DNA from: Treponema sp. UBA4267
Lineage (GTDB): Bacteria > Spirochaetota > Spirochaetia > Treponematales > Treponemataceae
Direction: 5' to 3'
Assembly (NCBI GenBank): GCA_002395155.1
Contig: DGWD01000034.1
Coordinates: 90,422 to 154,421, forward strand
DNA length: 64,000 bases
The translations under genes and the position numbers were made by a program. Position 1 is the stretch's first letter. Each line of letters opens with the position of its first letter. Under the pieces are notes generated by a model that was given only the letters and a program-made list of their open reading frames with translations, was not told the origin of the DNA and did no database searches. Positions 54,905 through 62,158 of the stretch are shown one piece after another.

Positions 54905-56665
54905 TTAATACTGACTATCAAATGTCTCCTTGTATAAACCACCTTTAGCCATAAGCTCTTCATGGTTTCCTTCTTCCACCAGACGGCCCTTATCAAGAAC
55001 AATAATCTTGTCTGCCTTACGAACTGCAGAAATTCTGTGAGCAATAATGATTTTTGTCATTCCACTCAAATCTGCAAGCACCTGCTGAATCTCCTGTTCA
55101 GTTTCTGTATCCAATGCTGATGTTGAATCGTCCAAAACCAGCACAGGTGTTTTTCTTGCCAAGGCACGGGCAATTGTAATTCTCTGCTTTTGTCCACCAG
55201 AAAGGCCTACTCCACGTTCTCCAATAACAGTGTTTTCTTTATCTTCCATTCGGTCTACAAACTCAGAAGCTCTAGACTGATTAAGGGCAGACCTAACCTG
55301 AGCCGTAGTAATTTTTTCTCTTGCCCCCAGACGAATGTTTCCATCAATAGTATCTGAAAAAAGGAAGATATCCTGCATAACACAAGAAACCGATCTGCGA
55401 AGGGTAGGAAGAGGTAACTCCCTAATATCAATTCCATCAATCTTAATAGAACCATCTGTAACATCGTACATACGTTTAAGCAGATTGATTAAGGTAGTTT
55501 TTCCAGATCCTGTTGACCCCATAATTCCCAAAGTCTGACCGGCTTTAATTTCAAATGAAACATCATCCAAAATCTTACGGTCTCCAGCCTGGTAGGTAAC
55601 ATGATCAAATTCAATATCACCATTAATATCAAATTCTGAGAACATTGCCCCAGAAAGTTCTTCATCTCCAGCAACCTGACTTTTATCTGTAATATCAGGA
55701 TTTTCCTGGTAAATCTTATTCAAACGTTTAACACTAGCCTTGGCACTAGAAAGTCCATTTGTTAGCCATCCAAGCATTTCCATTGGCCAGATCATTCCCC
55801 CTACATACTGTATAAAGGCCATAAGCTGTCCAACAGTCATTTTTTGTCCACCCTGCAAAGGATTTCCTTTTATAACAATAAGTCCTCCCAGTAAAAGCGA
55901 AACAATCGACAAACTTCGTGTAATCATCTGAATTATAGGATTATATTTTACAAAAACCCTACTCAAATCTATGTTCAATTCATAAAACTTCTGATTATGT
56001 TTATGGAATTTAGCAATTTCAAAACCTTCTCGGGCAAAAGCCTTTACAGTTCTTACACCCGCAAGATTTTCTGCCGCAGTATTATTCATTTCAGAACCTT
56101 CCTGGGCAACGGCACCATACAGTTCATCCAGCTGTTTTTCCATTTTTATTGCAATAAAACCTGAAGCAATCATGCCAAGAACAGGAATAATAGCCAGCTG
56201 CCAGTTAATCCTTATCATAAAAAATAAAGTAGAAACTGTTCTTATAGCAACCTCTGCCATGAGAATTCCCATAAATGCCGCAATATCCCAAATACGATCT
56301 ACATCATCTTTTACACGACTCATAAGTTCACCACTGTTAATTCCATCAAAGAAATTAGCAGACAGGCTTTGAATTTTCTGAAAAAGATTTATTCGAACTT
56401 CAGATGCTATTTTACTTCCAGCAAAATCACACAGAAATTCTTTCGTATATTGAAAAACACAACGACCTACTCCAATTCCAAGAATACCCAAGAGAAGTAG
56501 ATTTAAAACTCCTGTGTTTTTTCCAATCAACACATCATCAACTATATGCTGAACAATTAAAGGGGCCGCCTGATCCAGTAAAGTTGCAGCCGTCATTGCC
56601 AGCAAAGCAATCAAATACAAATAAGAGTACTTTCTAAAGTACTTAGATAAATTTAACTTGTTCAT
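54905..56665 (-). CDS. ABC exporter half with degenerate catalytic residue, second exporter
   Basis: A 586-residue exporter protein with Walker A GSTGSGKTTLINLL, signature LSGGQKQ and Walker B LVLDDSTSALD, where Asp replaces the catalytic Glu. It begins 28 bases after a hairpin; the stretch before the ATG holds a run of ten A residues on the minus strand and no Shine-Dalgarno, which is unusual for the first gene of an operon. The leader upstream (56666-56920) contains a short ORF and palindrome. Confidence 0.9.
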   Translation of the reverse strand: MNKLNLSKYFRKYSYLYLIALLAMTAATLLDQAAPLIVQHIVDDVLIGKNTGVLNLLLLGILGIGVGRCVFQYTKEFLCDFAGSKIASEVRINLFQKIQSLSANFFDGINSGELMSRVKDDVDRIWDIAAFMGILMAEVAIRTVSTLFFMIRINWQLAIIPVLGMIASGFIAIKMEKQLDELYGAVAQEGSEMNNTAAENLAGVRTVKAFAREGFEIAKFHKHNQKFYELNIDLSRVFVKYNPIIQMITRSLSIVSLLLGGLIVIKGNPLQGGQKMTVGQLMAFIQYVGGMIWPMEMLGWLTNGLSSAKASVKRLNKIYQENPDITDKSQVAGDEELSGAMFSEFDINGDIEFDHVTYQAGDRKILDDVSFEIKAGQTLGIMGSTGSGKTTLINLLKRMYDVTDGSIKIDGIDIRELPLPTLRRSVSCVMQDIFLFSDTIDGNIRLGAREKITTAQVRSALNQSRASEFVDRMEDKENTVIGERGVGLSGGQKQRITIARALARKTPVLVLDDSTSALDTETEQEIQQVLADLSGMTKIIIAHRISAVRKADKIIVLDKGRLVEEGNHEELMAKGGLYKETFDSQY

Positions 56666-56692
56666 AAGTAATTTTTTTTTTACGCAATAATG

Positions 56693-56740
56693 ATTCGGTA
56701 ACGATCCGAATACAACATTTCACACGCTAGAGTACGTGCG
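56693..56740 (-). promoter_or_regulatory. Two hairpins in the exporter leader
   Basis: Hairpin A at 56721-56740 (CACACG / CGTGCG, six pairs with one G-U on the RNA) and hairpin B at 56693-56711 (ATTCGG / CCGAAT, six pairs, 7-base loop). They lie between the leader ORF and the exporter start. Neither is followed by a T-run, so they look like translational rather than transcriptional controls. Confidence 0.45.
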
Positions 56741-56774
56741 GTCTATTTGTGAGGCTTTTGATTTTAAGTGGGAT

Positions 56775-56840
56775 TTAGAACTCTTTTACAGAAAGGAGAT
56801 TCCTTCCGCACTTAGAATCACAAACATCATAATTATCCAT
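56775..56840 (-). CDS. 21-residue leader peptide upstream of the ABC exporter
   Basis: The minus-strand frame encodes a 21-residue peptide beginning MDNYDVCDSKCGRN and ending LLSVKEF, with two cysteines four residues apart (Cys7, Cys11). GGAGG lies 8 bases before the ATG, the best ribosome binding site in this region and far better than that of the exporter gene. It lies about 110 bases before the exporter ATG on the same transcript. It may be a regulatory leader peptide or a small secreted/ribosomally made peptide; both are inference. It is too short for most gene finders. Confidence 0.5.
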   Translation of the reverse strand: MDNYDVCDSKCGRNLLSVKEF

Positions 56841-56865
56841 GGGAGTAACCTCCATTAAAAAGATT

Positions 56866-56883
56866 TGGTCAGCGAGTTGACCA
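56866..56883. promoter_or_regulatory. 18-bp palindromic operator TGGTCA-N6-TGACCA
   Basis: A perfect 6-bp inverted repeat with a 6-base spacer, placed a few bases downstream of the predicted transcription start of the exporter promoter, the classic site for a dimeric repressor. No regulator gene is adjacent. Confidence 0.6.
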
Positions 56884-56894
56884 TATCCACAATC

Positions 56895-56919
56895 TATTAT
56901 TTAGAATTTTTTTTGTCAA
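56895..56919 (-). promoter_or_regulatory. Promoter of the leader ORF / second exporter operon
   Basis: On the minus strand TTGACA (56914-56919) is followed after 17 bases by TAGATT (about 56891-56896), giving a start near 56884, just at the palindromic operator. Confidence 0.6.
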
Positions 56920-57065
56920 GCCCATTCTCCCTAGTGCACTTAATTTGCTAAAGAAATTTCAATTCTTTCAGTAATTTAACCCTTCTCTTCTTGAATTTAA
57001 TTGTATTTTCCTATAATATTTTATTACTTTTACGGAATTACCGAGAATGAGGAGGTGACATATAC

Positions 57066-57272
57066 ATGGCAACAATCAACGTTGACGATACAGAAAACCT
57101 TGAAAAAGCAATCAAGCGTTTTAAGCGTATGGTTGAAAAAGAAGGCATTATCCGCGAATACAAAAAGCGTGAATATTTCGAAAAACCTTCTGCAACTCTT
57201 CATCAGAAGAAAACAACTTTGGCTCGTAAACTTTTGAACAAAAGACGTAAGACTGAAAAGAAAGATTACTAG
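57066..57272 (+). CDS. rpsU: 30S ribosomal protein S21
   Basis: A 68-residue basic protein of S21 length: ENLEKAIKRFKRMVEKEGII, REYKKREYFEKPS, and a Lys/Arg-rich tail. It helps initiation on the 30S subunit. GGAGGTG lies 9 bases before the ATG. The promoter is TTGAAT with TATAAT at 57012-57017. It is monocistronic. Confidence 0.95.
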   Translation: MATINVDDTENLEKAIKRFKRMVEKEGIIREYKKREYFEKPSATLHQKKTTLARKLLNKRRKTEKKDY

Positions 57273-57289
57273 GCTAAAATCGAAAATCT

Positions 57290-57380
57290 GTTAAAAACCA
57301 GGCTGAATTATCAGACCGGTTTAGGATTATCGCAAGAACGTCTAAGAGGCAAGTTGAACTTGCACATTTACGAACAACAC
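57290..57380 (+). other. Structured 3' region after rpsU
   Basis: About 110 bases separate the rpsU stop from its terminator. They contain a perfect hairpin GCAAGT-TGA-ACTTGC (57351-57365) and an imperfect 11-bp inverted repeat AAACC...GGTTT (57296-57325). No ORF is visible. It may be an mRNA 3' UTR or a processed small RNA. Confidence 0.35.
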
Positions 57381-57410
57381 AAAGACCGCCGAGATTTCAG
57401 CGGTCTTTTT
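57381..57410 (+). terminator. rpsU terminator
   Basis: AAAGACCGC / GCGGTCTTT nine-pair stem followed by T7. Confidence 0.88.
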
Positions 57411-57451
57411 AATTTAACAAGGAATCATTACTTATAAAAACCTTTAAACAC

Positions 57452-57484
57452 AAAAAAAAATCGAGCCCCTTTAAGAAGCCCGAT
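57452..57484 (-). terminator. efp terminator
   Basis: Minus strand ATCGGGC / GCTCGAT stem with an 11-base loop and a T9 run, about 30 bases after the efp stop. Confidence 0.82.
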
Positions 57485-57513
57485 TCTAAATCACTTATGC
57501 TATATAGCGTAAA

Positions 57514-58080
57514 TTATTTTGCACGTTCAAGGAAAGAACCATCACGTGTATCAATAACAATCTTATCATCTGTATTGATAAATAATGGAACTCTTACTTC
57601 AATTCCTGTATCCAAAGTTGCAGGTTTCAATGATTTTCCAGAAGTATCACCTTTAACACCTGGTTCACAGTAAGTTACTGTACGAACTACACGTACTGGA
57701 AGATCAATACCAACTGGCTTTCCTTCGTAGAATGTAAGAGCTACGTCAAGGTCATCATCTGGAGTAATATAACCAGCATAATCACCAAGGTCTTCCTTAG
57801 CCAATTCGAACTGTTCATAAGTTTCGTTATCCATGAATACATAAGTATCACCATCGATGTATGAAAGCTTTGTTGTGTGATTTTCAAGATCTACTTCATC
57901 AAATTTTTCACCAGCATCAATACCAAGATCCATAGTTGAGTTAGTTACAAGGTTCTTAACGCGGAAGCTTGTTACCATACCAGCACGTCCTGAGCGCTGA
58001 CCAAGCATCTTCTGAACGATAAGAGCATTTCCTTCATACATGAAAGCTGTTCCAACTTTTAACTGTGATGTCATTAACAT
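57514..58080 (-). CDS. efp: Translation elongation factor P
   Basis: A 188-residue three-domain EF-P that relieves ribosome stalling at polyproline. The modification loop reads QRSGRAGM, with Arg at position 32, the residue rhamnosylated by EarP in the Pseudomonas/Neisseria type. Later KPATLDTGIEVRVPLFI and the C-terminal DTRDGSF are conserved. GAGGTT lies 6 bases before the first ATG. Its own promoter (ATGACA-17-TATAAT, 58124-58152) lies within the end of earP. Confidence 0.96.
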   Translation of the reverse strand: MLMTSQLKVGTAFMYEGNALIVQKMLGQRSGRAGMVTSFRVKNLVTNSTMDLGIDAGEKFDEVDLENHTTKLSYIDGDTYVFMDNETYEQFELAKEDLGDYAGYITPDDDLDVALTFYEGKPVGIDLPVRVVRTVTYCEPGVKGDTSGKSLKPATLDTGIEVRVPLFINTDDKIVIDTRDGSFLERAK

Positions 58081-58119
58081 ATAAATAACCTCTAAAATGT
58101 TTAGTTTGCAAAGATATTA

Positions 58120-59214
58120 CTATATTATAGCAATTTTCCGAATGAATGTCATTAAGTTAGCCCCAAGGTCACCATTTTTTCTAAGAGCTTTTGCAAAGTT
58201 TTCAAAACATGGTGATAAAAAATTGCGATTTTTTATAAATTCTTCCAAATCTTTTTCAAAATTTTCATCAAAAATCATCTCTTCGGGGCTGTTAAAATCT
58301 AGCCAAACTCGTTTTACAATTAAAAAACAATCTTCATCAAAAAATTCCTTCATGCGGTCCAGCAAGGCATTCACTTTAACCAGCTGATATTCATCGCTTT
58401 GTGGGTAGGCATGCCATACAAAAGGAATGCCGGAAAGACATGCCCTGCTCATAGATTCTTCTCCACGAATAAAAAGAAGTGAACATTCCTTCATCACCTT
58501 ATCCCACTTTTCTTGATTCATAAAAGGCAATTCTTTTAGACTGGATTTTTTCTCTGCTAAATCATTCCATGCATTTTTAAACGAATCAAACCCCCGCCCC
58601 TGTGCCAGTTCAACCGTAAATTCAAACTGGCTTAAAACTTTTGCAAGTGGCTTCCAATTCCTTTCATAAGTAAAAACAAGACATGGTCCCAGGGCATTTC
58701 TTGGGACCTGTTTTTCCCATTCCTTATCTAAAATTAAACCGCCGGTTTTGTCTGTAAAGCCTGGCATAAAATTGACTTTTTGAACCTTTGCTGAACGAGT
58801 TAAAGATTTTAAACAGTGAAAATCTTCTGCGTACTTTTCTGCAGTAAGATAGTCAATCATTATTATATTTACAATTCTACTAAGTTTATCTTTAAAAAGG
58901 ATTTTTTCCATCCAATCCGGACGACCACACTGGAAGCATTCTAAAATTACAGAAAGTTTTTCTCCATCATTTTTGATAAAGGTCTGATAACAAAAGTCGT
59001 CTCTTTTCCAATCATAAATATCAATTCCCATATATGACTGAACATCTTTATTATCTTGAATACCAGAACAAATTTTATTAAAGGAAAACAAATCATCCAC
59101 AATTAAATTGATTTTTAGTTCAGAGTCAATTTCCTTTAATCTTTTACAAAGTCGCCAGACAACCCCAATATCACCAAAGTTATCTACAACCTTACACAAA
59201 ATCGTAATTTCCAT
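58120..59214 (-). CDS. earP: EF-P arginine 32 rhamnosyltransferase
   Basis: A 364-residue GT-B enzyme that transfers rhamnose from dTDP-rhamnose to Arg32 of EF-P. Diagnostic motifs are ILCKVVDNFGDIGVVWRL at the start and, near the end, the nucleotide-sugar site LFIRGEESMSRACLSGIPFVWHAYPQ. It lies 39 bases upstream of efp, the usual pairing. The ATG follows a terminator T-run directly, and there is no classical ribosome binding site. No rml genes are in the window. Confidence 0.95.
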   Translation of the reverse strand: MEITILCKVVDNFGDIGVVWRLCKRLKEIDSELKINLIVDDLFSFNKICSGIQDNKDVQSYMGIDIYDWKRDDFCYQTFIKNDGEKLSVILECFQCGRPDWMEKILFKDKLSRIVNIIMIDYLTAEKYAEDFHCLKSLTRSAKVQKVNFMPGFTDKTGGLILDKEWEKQVPRNALGPCLVFTYERNWKPLAKVLSQFEFTVELAQGRGFDSFKNAWNDLAEKKSSLKELPFMNQEKWDKVMKECSLLFIRGEESMSRACLSGIPFVWHAYPQSDEYQLVKVNALLDRMKEFFDEDCFLIVKRVWLDFNSPEEMIFDENFEKDLEEFIKNRNFLSPCFENFAKALRKNGDLGANLMTFIRKIAII

Positions 59215-59270
59215 AAAAAAAGCACCGAAAACCGGTGCCTTATTTTAAAAAGTAAAAAATTATTTTTCAA
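59215..59270 (-). promoter_or_regulatory. Overlapping terminator and promoter in front of earP
   Basis: A hairpin GCACCG/CGGTGC (59222-59238) with a T7 run (59215-59221) ends directly at the earP ATG (59214). Upstream, TTGAAA (59265-59270) and TAAAAT (59242-59247) are separated by 17 bases and predict a start near 59235, inside the hairpin's 5' arm. Confidence 0.6.
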
Positions 59271-59285
59271 CTATCATTAAGATGA

Positions 59286-59768
59286 TTAATTCACCTGACT
59301 ATACAGGCCACTAATTTCATCTCGCCATGCAGATTTCTGTTCTCTATCTTCCCATTCAATAATTTTTTTGATGGTAAAATGTCTTTGGTCTCGAGGATTT
59401 TCAAAGAAAATTACGGCAAAACGTCCCTGTCCAATATAAGCAATCTTTTCATTTTCTCCAGTTGTTTCCTGACTCTTTACCTTTTCCAAGGCACATTCGA
59501 AATGAACTGGATTTCCAGATTCTTTATCAGTCATAGCAGAAGCAAGATCTGTAATTGGCTGATTACACAAAGGACAGATGACCTGACGAGCTTTCAAACG
59601 CTGAATGTTTTTAAGTCTTTCCTTTTCACCCTCAGCATCTTCATATTGGGATTTATTAAACTGAAAAGCCTTATGCTTATTAGTGTTATTAAAATCCTTA
59701 TTCTGAGAATCACCCTTCCTCTGATTATTCCAATTATTTGAATACTTCTTATTACGACGTTTATCCAT
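59286..59768 (-). CDS. Hypothetical protein with a zinc-finger-like CxxC...HxxC motif
   Basis: A 160-residue protein with a low-complexity Asn/Lys-rich N-terminus (residues 1-40). A putative zinc site CPLCNQPITDLASAM...PVHFECAL (Cys65, Cys68, His90, Cys93) follows, then a C-terminal beta segment GQGRFAVIFFENPRDQRHFTIKKIIEWE. It lies two bases after the flgM-like gene and before the terminator. A nucleic-acid-binding role is plausible, but no family is recognised. Confidence 0.68.
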   Translation of the reverse strand: MDKRRNKKYSNNWNNQRKGDSQNKDFNNTNKHKAFQFNKSQYEDAEGEKERLKNIQRLKARQVICPLCNQPITDLASAMTDKESGNPVHFECALEKVKSQETTGENEKIAYIGQGRFAVIFFENPRDQRHFTIKKIIEWEDREQKSAWRDEISGLYSQVN

Positions 59769-59770
59769 AA

Positions 59771-59971
59771 TTAATCTCGAAACTTCAATTCTTCAGGATC
59801 CTCAATAAGATGATTGCTTATAACTTGAGCAATTCTCTGTATTGCATTATCAAGGTAATCCTGGCTTTGAATTTTTCTCCTCAATTCCAAAATACGTGGA
59901 GACAACTGTGTATCTTCAGTTTTTTCCAAAACCAAAGTAGCTGTCGCTGTTGGTTTTCCACCAGAAATCAT
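59771..59971 (-). CDS. FlgM-like anti-sigma-28 factor
   Basis: A 66-residue protein with a disordered N-terminus and a helical C-terminal half, ELRRKIQSQDYLDNAIQRIAQVISNHL. This matches the FlgM pattern of [LR]xxKIxxGxYxxDxxxIAxxLL that binds the flagellar sigma factor. It is in a row with a FlhB-like and a FliK/YlqG-like gene, which supports a flagellar role. The identification is moderate because FlgM sequences are short. Confidence 0.55.
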   Translation of the reverse strand: MISGGKPTATATLVLEKTEDTQLSPRILELRRKIQSQDYLDNAIQRIAQVISNHLIEDPEELKFRD

Positions 59972-59982
59972 AGAATTTCCCC

Positions 59983-60339
59983 TTATTCTGCGAAAGCATT
60001 TTCAATATGATAAACCGGCTCTAAACCAGGCATATCAATAATAATTACATCAAACCTAACGTAACTCTTACTATATTGTCGATGTTTTAACAGAAAACGT
60101 TTAGACGTTTTTAAAATTCTTTCTAATTTCTGATGATTTAACTCCCTTTTTATCATATCTAAAGTGCCATGAGGCAAGGTTTTTACCTCAAAAAACACAA
60201 TAGTTTCATTTATATATGCAATTATATCAAGTTCTCCGCTTCTTGTCCGCCAATTACGTTCAATAATTTCGTAACCTTTTTGCTCAAGAAATCTTACAGC
60301 TTTTTCTTCTCCTTGATCTCCGACTTTTTTTGTAGTCAT
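59983..60339 (-). CDS. yraN: YraN (UPF0102) family protein
   Basis: A 118-residue endonuclease-fold protein with KKVGDQGEEKAVRFLEQKGY, RNWRTRSGELDIIAY and VFFEVKT, the PD-(D/E)xK-like signature of YraN. Biological role is unknown, and the family is nearly universal. It overlaps the FlhB-like gene by 4 bases. Confidence 0.92.
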   Translation of the reverse strand: MTTKKVGDQGEEKAVRFLEQKGYEIIERNWRTRSGELDIIAYINETIVFFEVKTLPHGTLDMIKRELNHQKLERILKTSKRFLLKHRQYSKSYVRFDVIIIDMPGLEPVYHIENAFAE

Positions 60340-60584
60340 TTTCTCTCCATAATAAAGGCAAATATCTGAGCAAGGATTTCCCAGGTTGATTCCGGAACAA
60401 CATCTCCAACATTGCTTAACCCCAGCATTTCAACCAGAAGCGTATCTTCTTTAATTAAAACTTCCTTTTTTTTAGCTTCATCTATAATTTTCTGGGCCAG
60501 AGAACCACTTCCTTTTGCAAGAACAATAGGAGCATCCACTCCCTCAGGATATTTTAAGGCAATAGCTTTCTTTTCCGTCATCAA
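60336..60584 (-). CDS. FlhB C-terminal-domain homologue (FlhB2/YlqH type)
   Basis: An 82-residue protein equal to the cytoplasmic domain of FlhB without its membrane part: KAIALKYPEGVDAPIVLAKGSG...AQKIIDEAKKKEV, and IKEDTLLVEML. The self-cleaving NPTH site is absent (YPEG instead), as in YlqH-like proteins. It overlaps the neighbouring genes by 4 bases on both sides. Probable role in flagellar export, unproven. Confidence 0.85.
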   Translation of the reverse strand: MMTEKKAIALKYPEGVDAPIVLAKGSGSLAQKIIDEAKKKEVLIKEDTLLVEMLGLSNVGDVVPESTWEILAQIFAFIMERK

Positions 60585-61558
60585 ATACTCCCGTCAAAAG
60601 TGTAGAAGGACTGTCCCTGACTGGCAAAACCTTCAATTTCTTCCTGCTCAGCCCATTCAATTTCAATACCAGGAACTATATCTATAAACCTCTTCTTTAA
60701 AGATAATACAACATCATCTATTTCTTCAAATTTTGTTTCAGAAATAAAGAATTTTATTTTTTTAAGTTTACCTTCATCATAATTCAAATTAAAAAAATAT
60801 GTTTTTGTCTCATATCTACAGTCAAGATTTAAAATTTTAGGTTTCTGATTATGAGATGGTAAAACCCTTATGTTTCCCTGCCCTAAAGCAATAGAACTTT
60901 TTGTTTCTACAATTTCAAAAGGAAAAATAAGCCACCCCTCTTTTATTCGGTTCATTCTATTTAAAAGCCCTTTTCCCTTTTCAAAATTTTCTTTATCGCC
61001 TAAATCTTTATTCCCACTACTTTCCAAAAATGTCAGCAGTTGTAATATTTCATGCTCATCGGCATTTAATCCTTTTTTTGCAAGAAGCAGCAATATTTCC
61101 GCGGCTGACTTTTCCTTTCCATTAAATTTTAATGATATTTTATACAGTTTATTTAATAGACCCTGATCCATTTTCATTTCTAACTGCTTTGTCATTTGAA
61201 ATAAACTTAATGATACAGAATCTGCAGGCAAACCAAGATTTTGCAAAAGATTCATTAACTGGCTGCTTTCCAAAAGTTCAAGTTTTATATTATTTAAAAC
61301 AAGTCCTGCGTTTTCTTTTGGATTTATATAGATTTTTCCGTCATGAGAAGTAATATTTGCAAGAAAAGTTGCCCCAATTTTTAGATTTTTATTTGAACTC
61401 ACACTTACGCGTGCACCTGCTACCGAAGCAGAATATTTTCCATTTCCTTTATCTGAAATTATCCTAACTAAAACAGTAGAACCATCCTTTAAGACTTTTT
61501 GATTAAGCCCCAGACGAGATAATTGATTTGTATGAACAGAAATAGAATTAAATGCCAT
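60581..61558 (-). CDS. FliK/YlqG-like protein of the flagellar-ribosomal cluster
   Basis: A 325-residue protein. The middle (VLKDGSTVLVRIISDKGNGKYSASVAGARVSVS) is beta-rich. The C-terminal 100 residues (KTYFFNLNYDEGKLKKIKFFISETKF, LSLKKRFIDIVPGIEIEW) resemble the FliK C-terminal domain that sets hook length or substrate specificity. B. subtilis ylqG occupies the same position between rplS and ylqH. The ATG follows the T-run of a terminator, without a standard ribosome binding site. Moderate confidence in homology. Confidence 0.6.
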   Translation of the reverse strand: MAFNSISVHTNQLSRLGLNQKVLKDGSTVLVRIISDKGNGKYSASVAGARVSVSSNKNLKIGATFLANITSHDGKIYINPKENAGLVLNNIKLELLESSQLMNLLQNLGLPADSVSLSLFQMTKQLEMKMDQGLLNKLYKISLKFNGKEKSAAEILLLLAKKGLNADEHEILQLLTFLESSGNKDLGDKENFEKGKGLLNRMNRIKEGWLIFPFEIVETKSSIALGQGNIRVLPSHNQKPKILNLDCRYETKTYFFNLNYDEGKLKKIKFFISETKFEEIDDVVLSLKKRFIDIVPGIEIEWAEQEEIEGFASQGQSFYTFDGSI

Positions 61559-61622
61559 AAAAAAGGTGTCCTCTCAACAAAAGGGACACCTTTATTATCA
61601 ATTTTCAATAATTAATTGTCAA
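61559..61622 (-). promoter_or_regulatory. Overlapping rplS terminator and promoter of the YlqG-like gene
   Basis: A 10-bp stem (61562-61571 with 61584-61593) with a T6 run (61559-61564) ends directly at the ATG (61558). TTGACA (61617-61622), 17 bases, GATAAT (61594-61599) predicts a start near 61587 inside the 5' arm of the same hairpin. Confidence 0.65.
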
Positions 61623-61635
61623 TTATATAGATTGA

Positions 61636-62085
61636 TTACTCAGCAGCAGGAGCTTCTGCAGCTTCAGCGGCAGCTTCCTTAGCCTTAGCAGCTTCAGATG
61701 CAGCAGCGTTACGTGCAGCCATAGCAGCAGCAACTTTTGCTCCAACCAAAGTCTTAACTTTAGAATCCTTACCGATCTTATCACGTAAGTAATAAAGTTT
61801 TGCACGGCGTACTTTACCAGGGCGAACAACTTCTACCTTCTGGATACGTGGGCTGTTATAAGGGAATACACGTTCAACACCTACACCGTAAGAAATCTTG
61901 CGAACTGTAAATGTCTGGCGAGCACCTTCATTCTTCTTACAAAGTACTACACCTTCGAAAACCTGGATACGTTCTGTTTTACCTTCAATAATTTTGAAGA
62001 ATACTTTTACTGTATCACCAACATTGAAATCCTGAGCTCCAGGACGTTTCTGTGTTTCTTCAATAGTTTTAATAAGATCCATCAT
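61636..62085 (-). CDS. rplS: 50S ribosomal protein L19
   Basis: A 149-residue L19: FNVGDTVKVFFKIIEGKTERIQVFEG, FTVRKISYGVGVERVFPYNSPRI, then VRRAKLYYLRDKIGK. The last ~35 residues are an Ala/Lys/Glu extension beyond the usual 115-residue length. The start is preceded by AAAGGAG. A perfect GCAAGC-ATA-GCTTGC hairpin (62112-62126) is in the leader between trmD and rplS. Confidence 0.95.
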   Translation of the reverse strand: MMDLIKTIEETQKRPGAQDFNVGDTVKVFFKIIEGKTERIQVFEGVVLCKKNEGARQTFTVRKISYGVGVERVFPYNSPRIQKVEVVRPGKVRRAKLYYLRDKIGKDSKVKTLVGAKVAAAMAARNAAASEAAKAKEAAAEAAEAPAAE

Positions 62086-62111
62086 GATCTCCTTTTAATC
62101 TACAATAAGTC

Positions 62112-62126
62112 GCAAGCATAGCTTGC
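62112..62126 (-). promoter_or_regulatory. Hairpin in the rplS leader
   Basis: GCAAGC-ATA-GCTTGC, a 6-bp perfect stem 27 bases upstream of the rplS start in the 74-base gap after trmD. It could be a site of L19 autoregulation or mRNA processing. Confidence 0.35.
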
Positions 62127-62158
62127 TCTGTGCGTTTTCAAGGTAAAAGCTAAAAAAC

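Noticed and set aside
53102..56840. Full RiPP biosynthetic cluster built on the 21-residue peptide
   Set aside because: No modifying enzyme (radical SAM, LanM, YcaO) or peptidase domain is present near the exporter, so a regulatory leader peptide is at least as likely.
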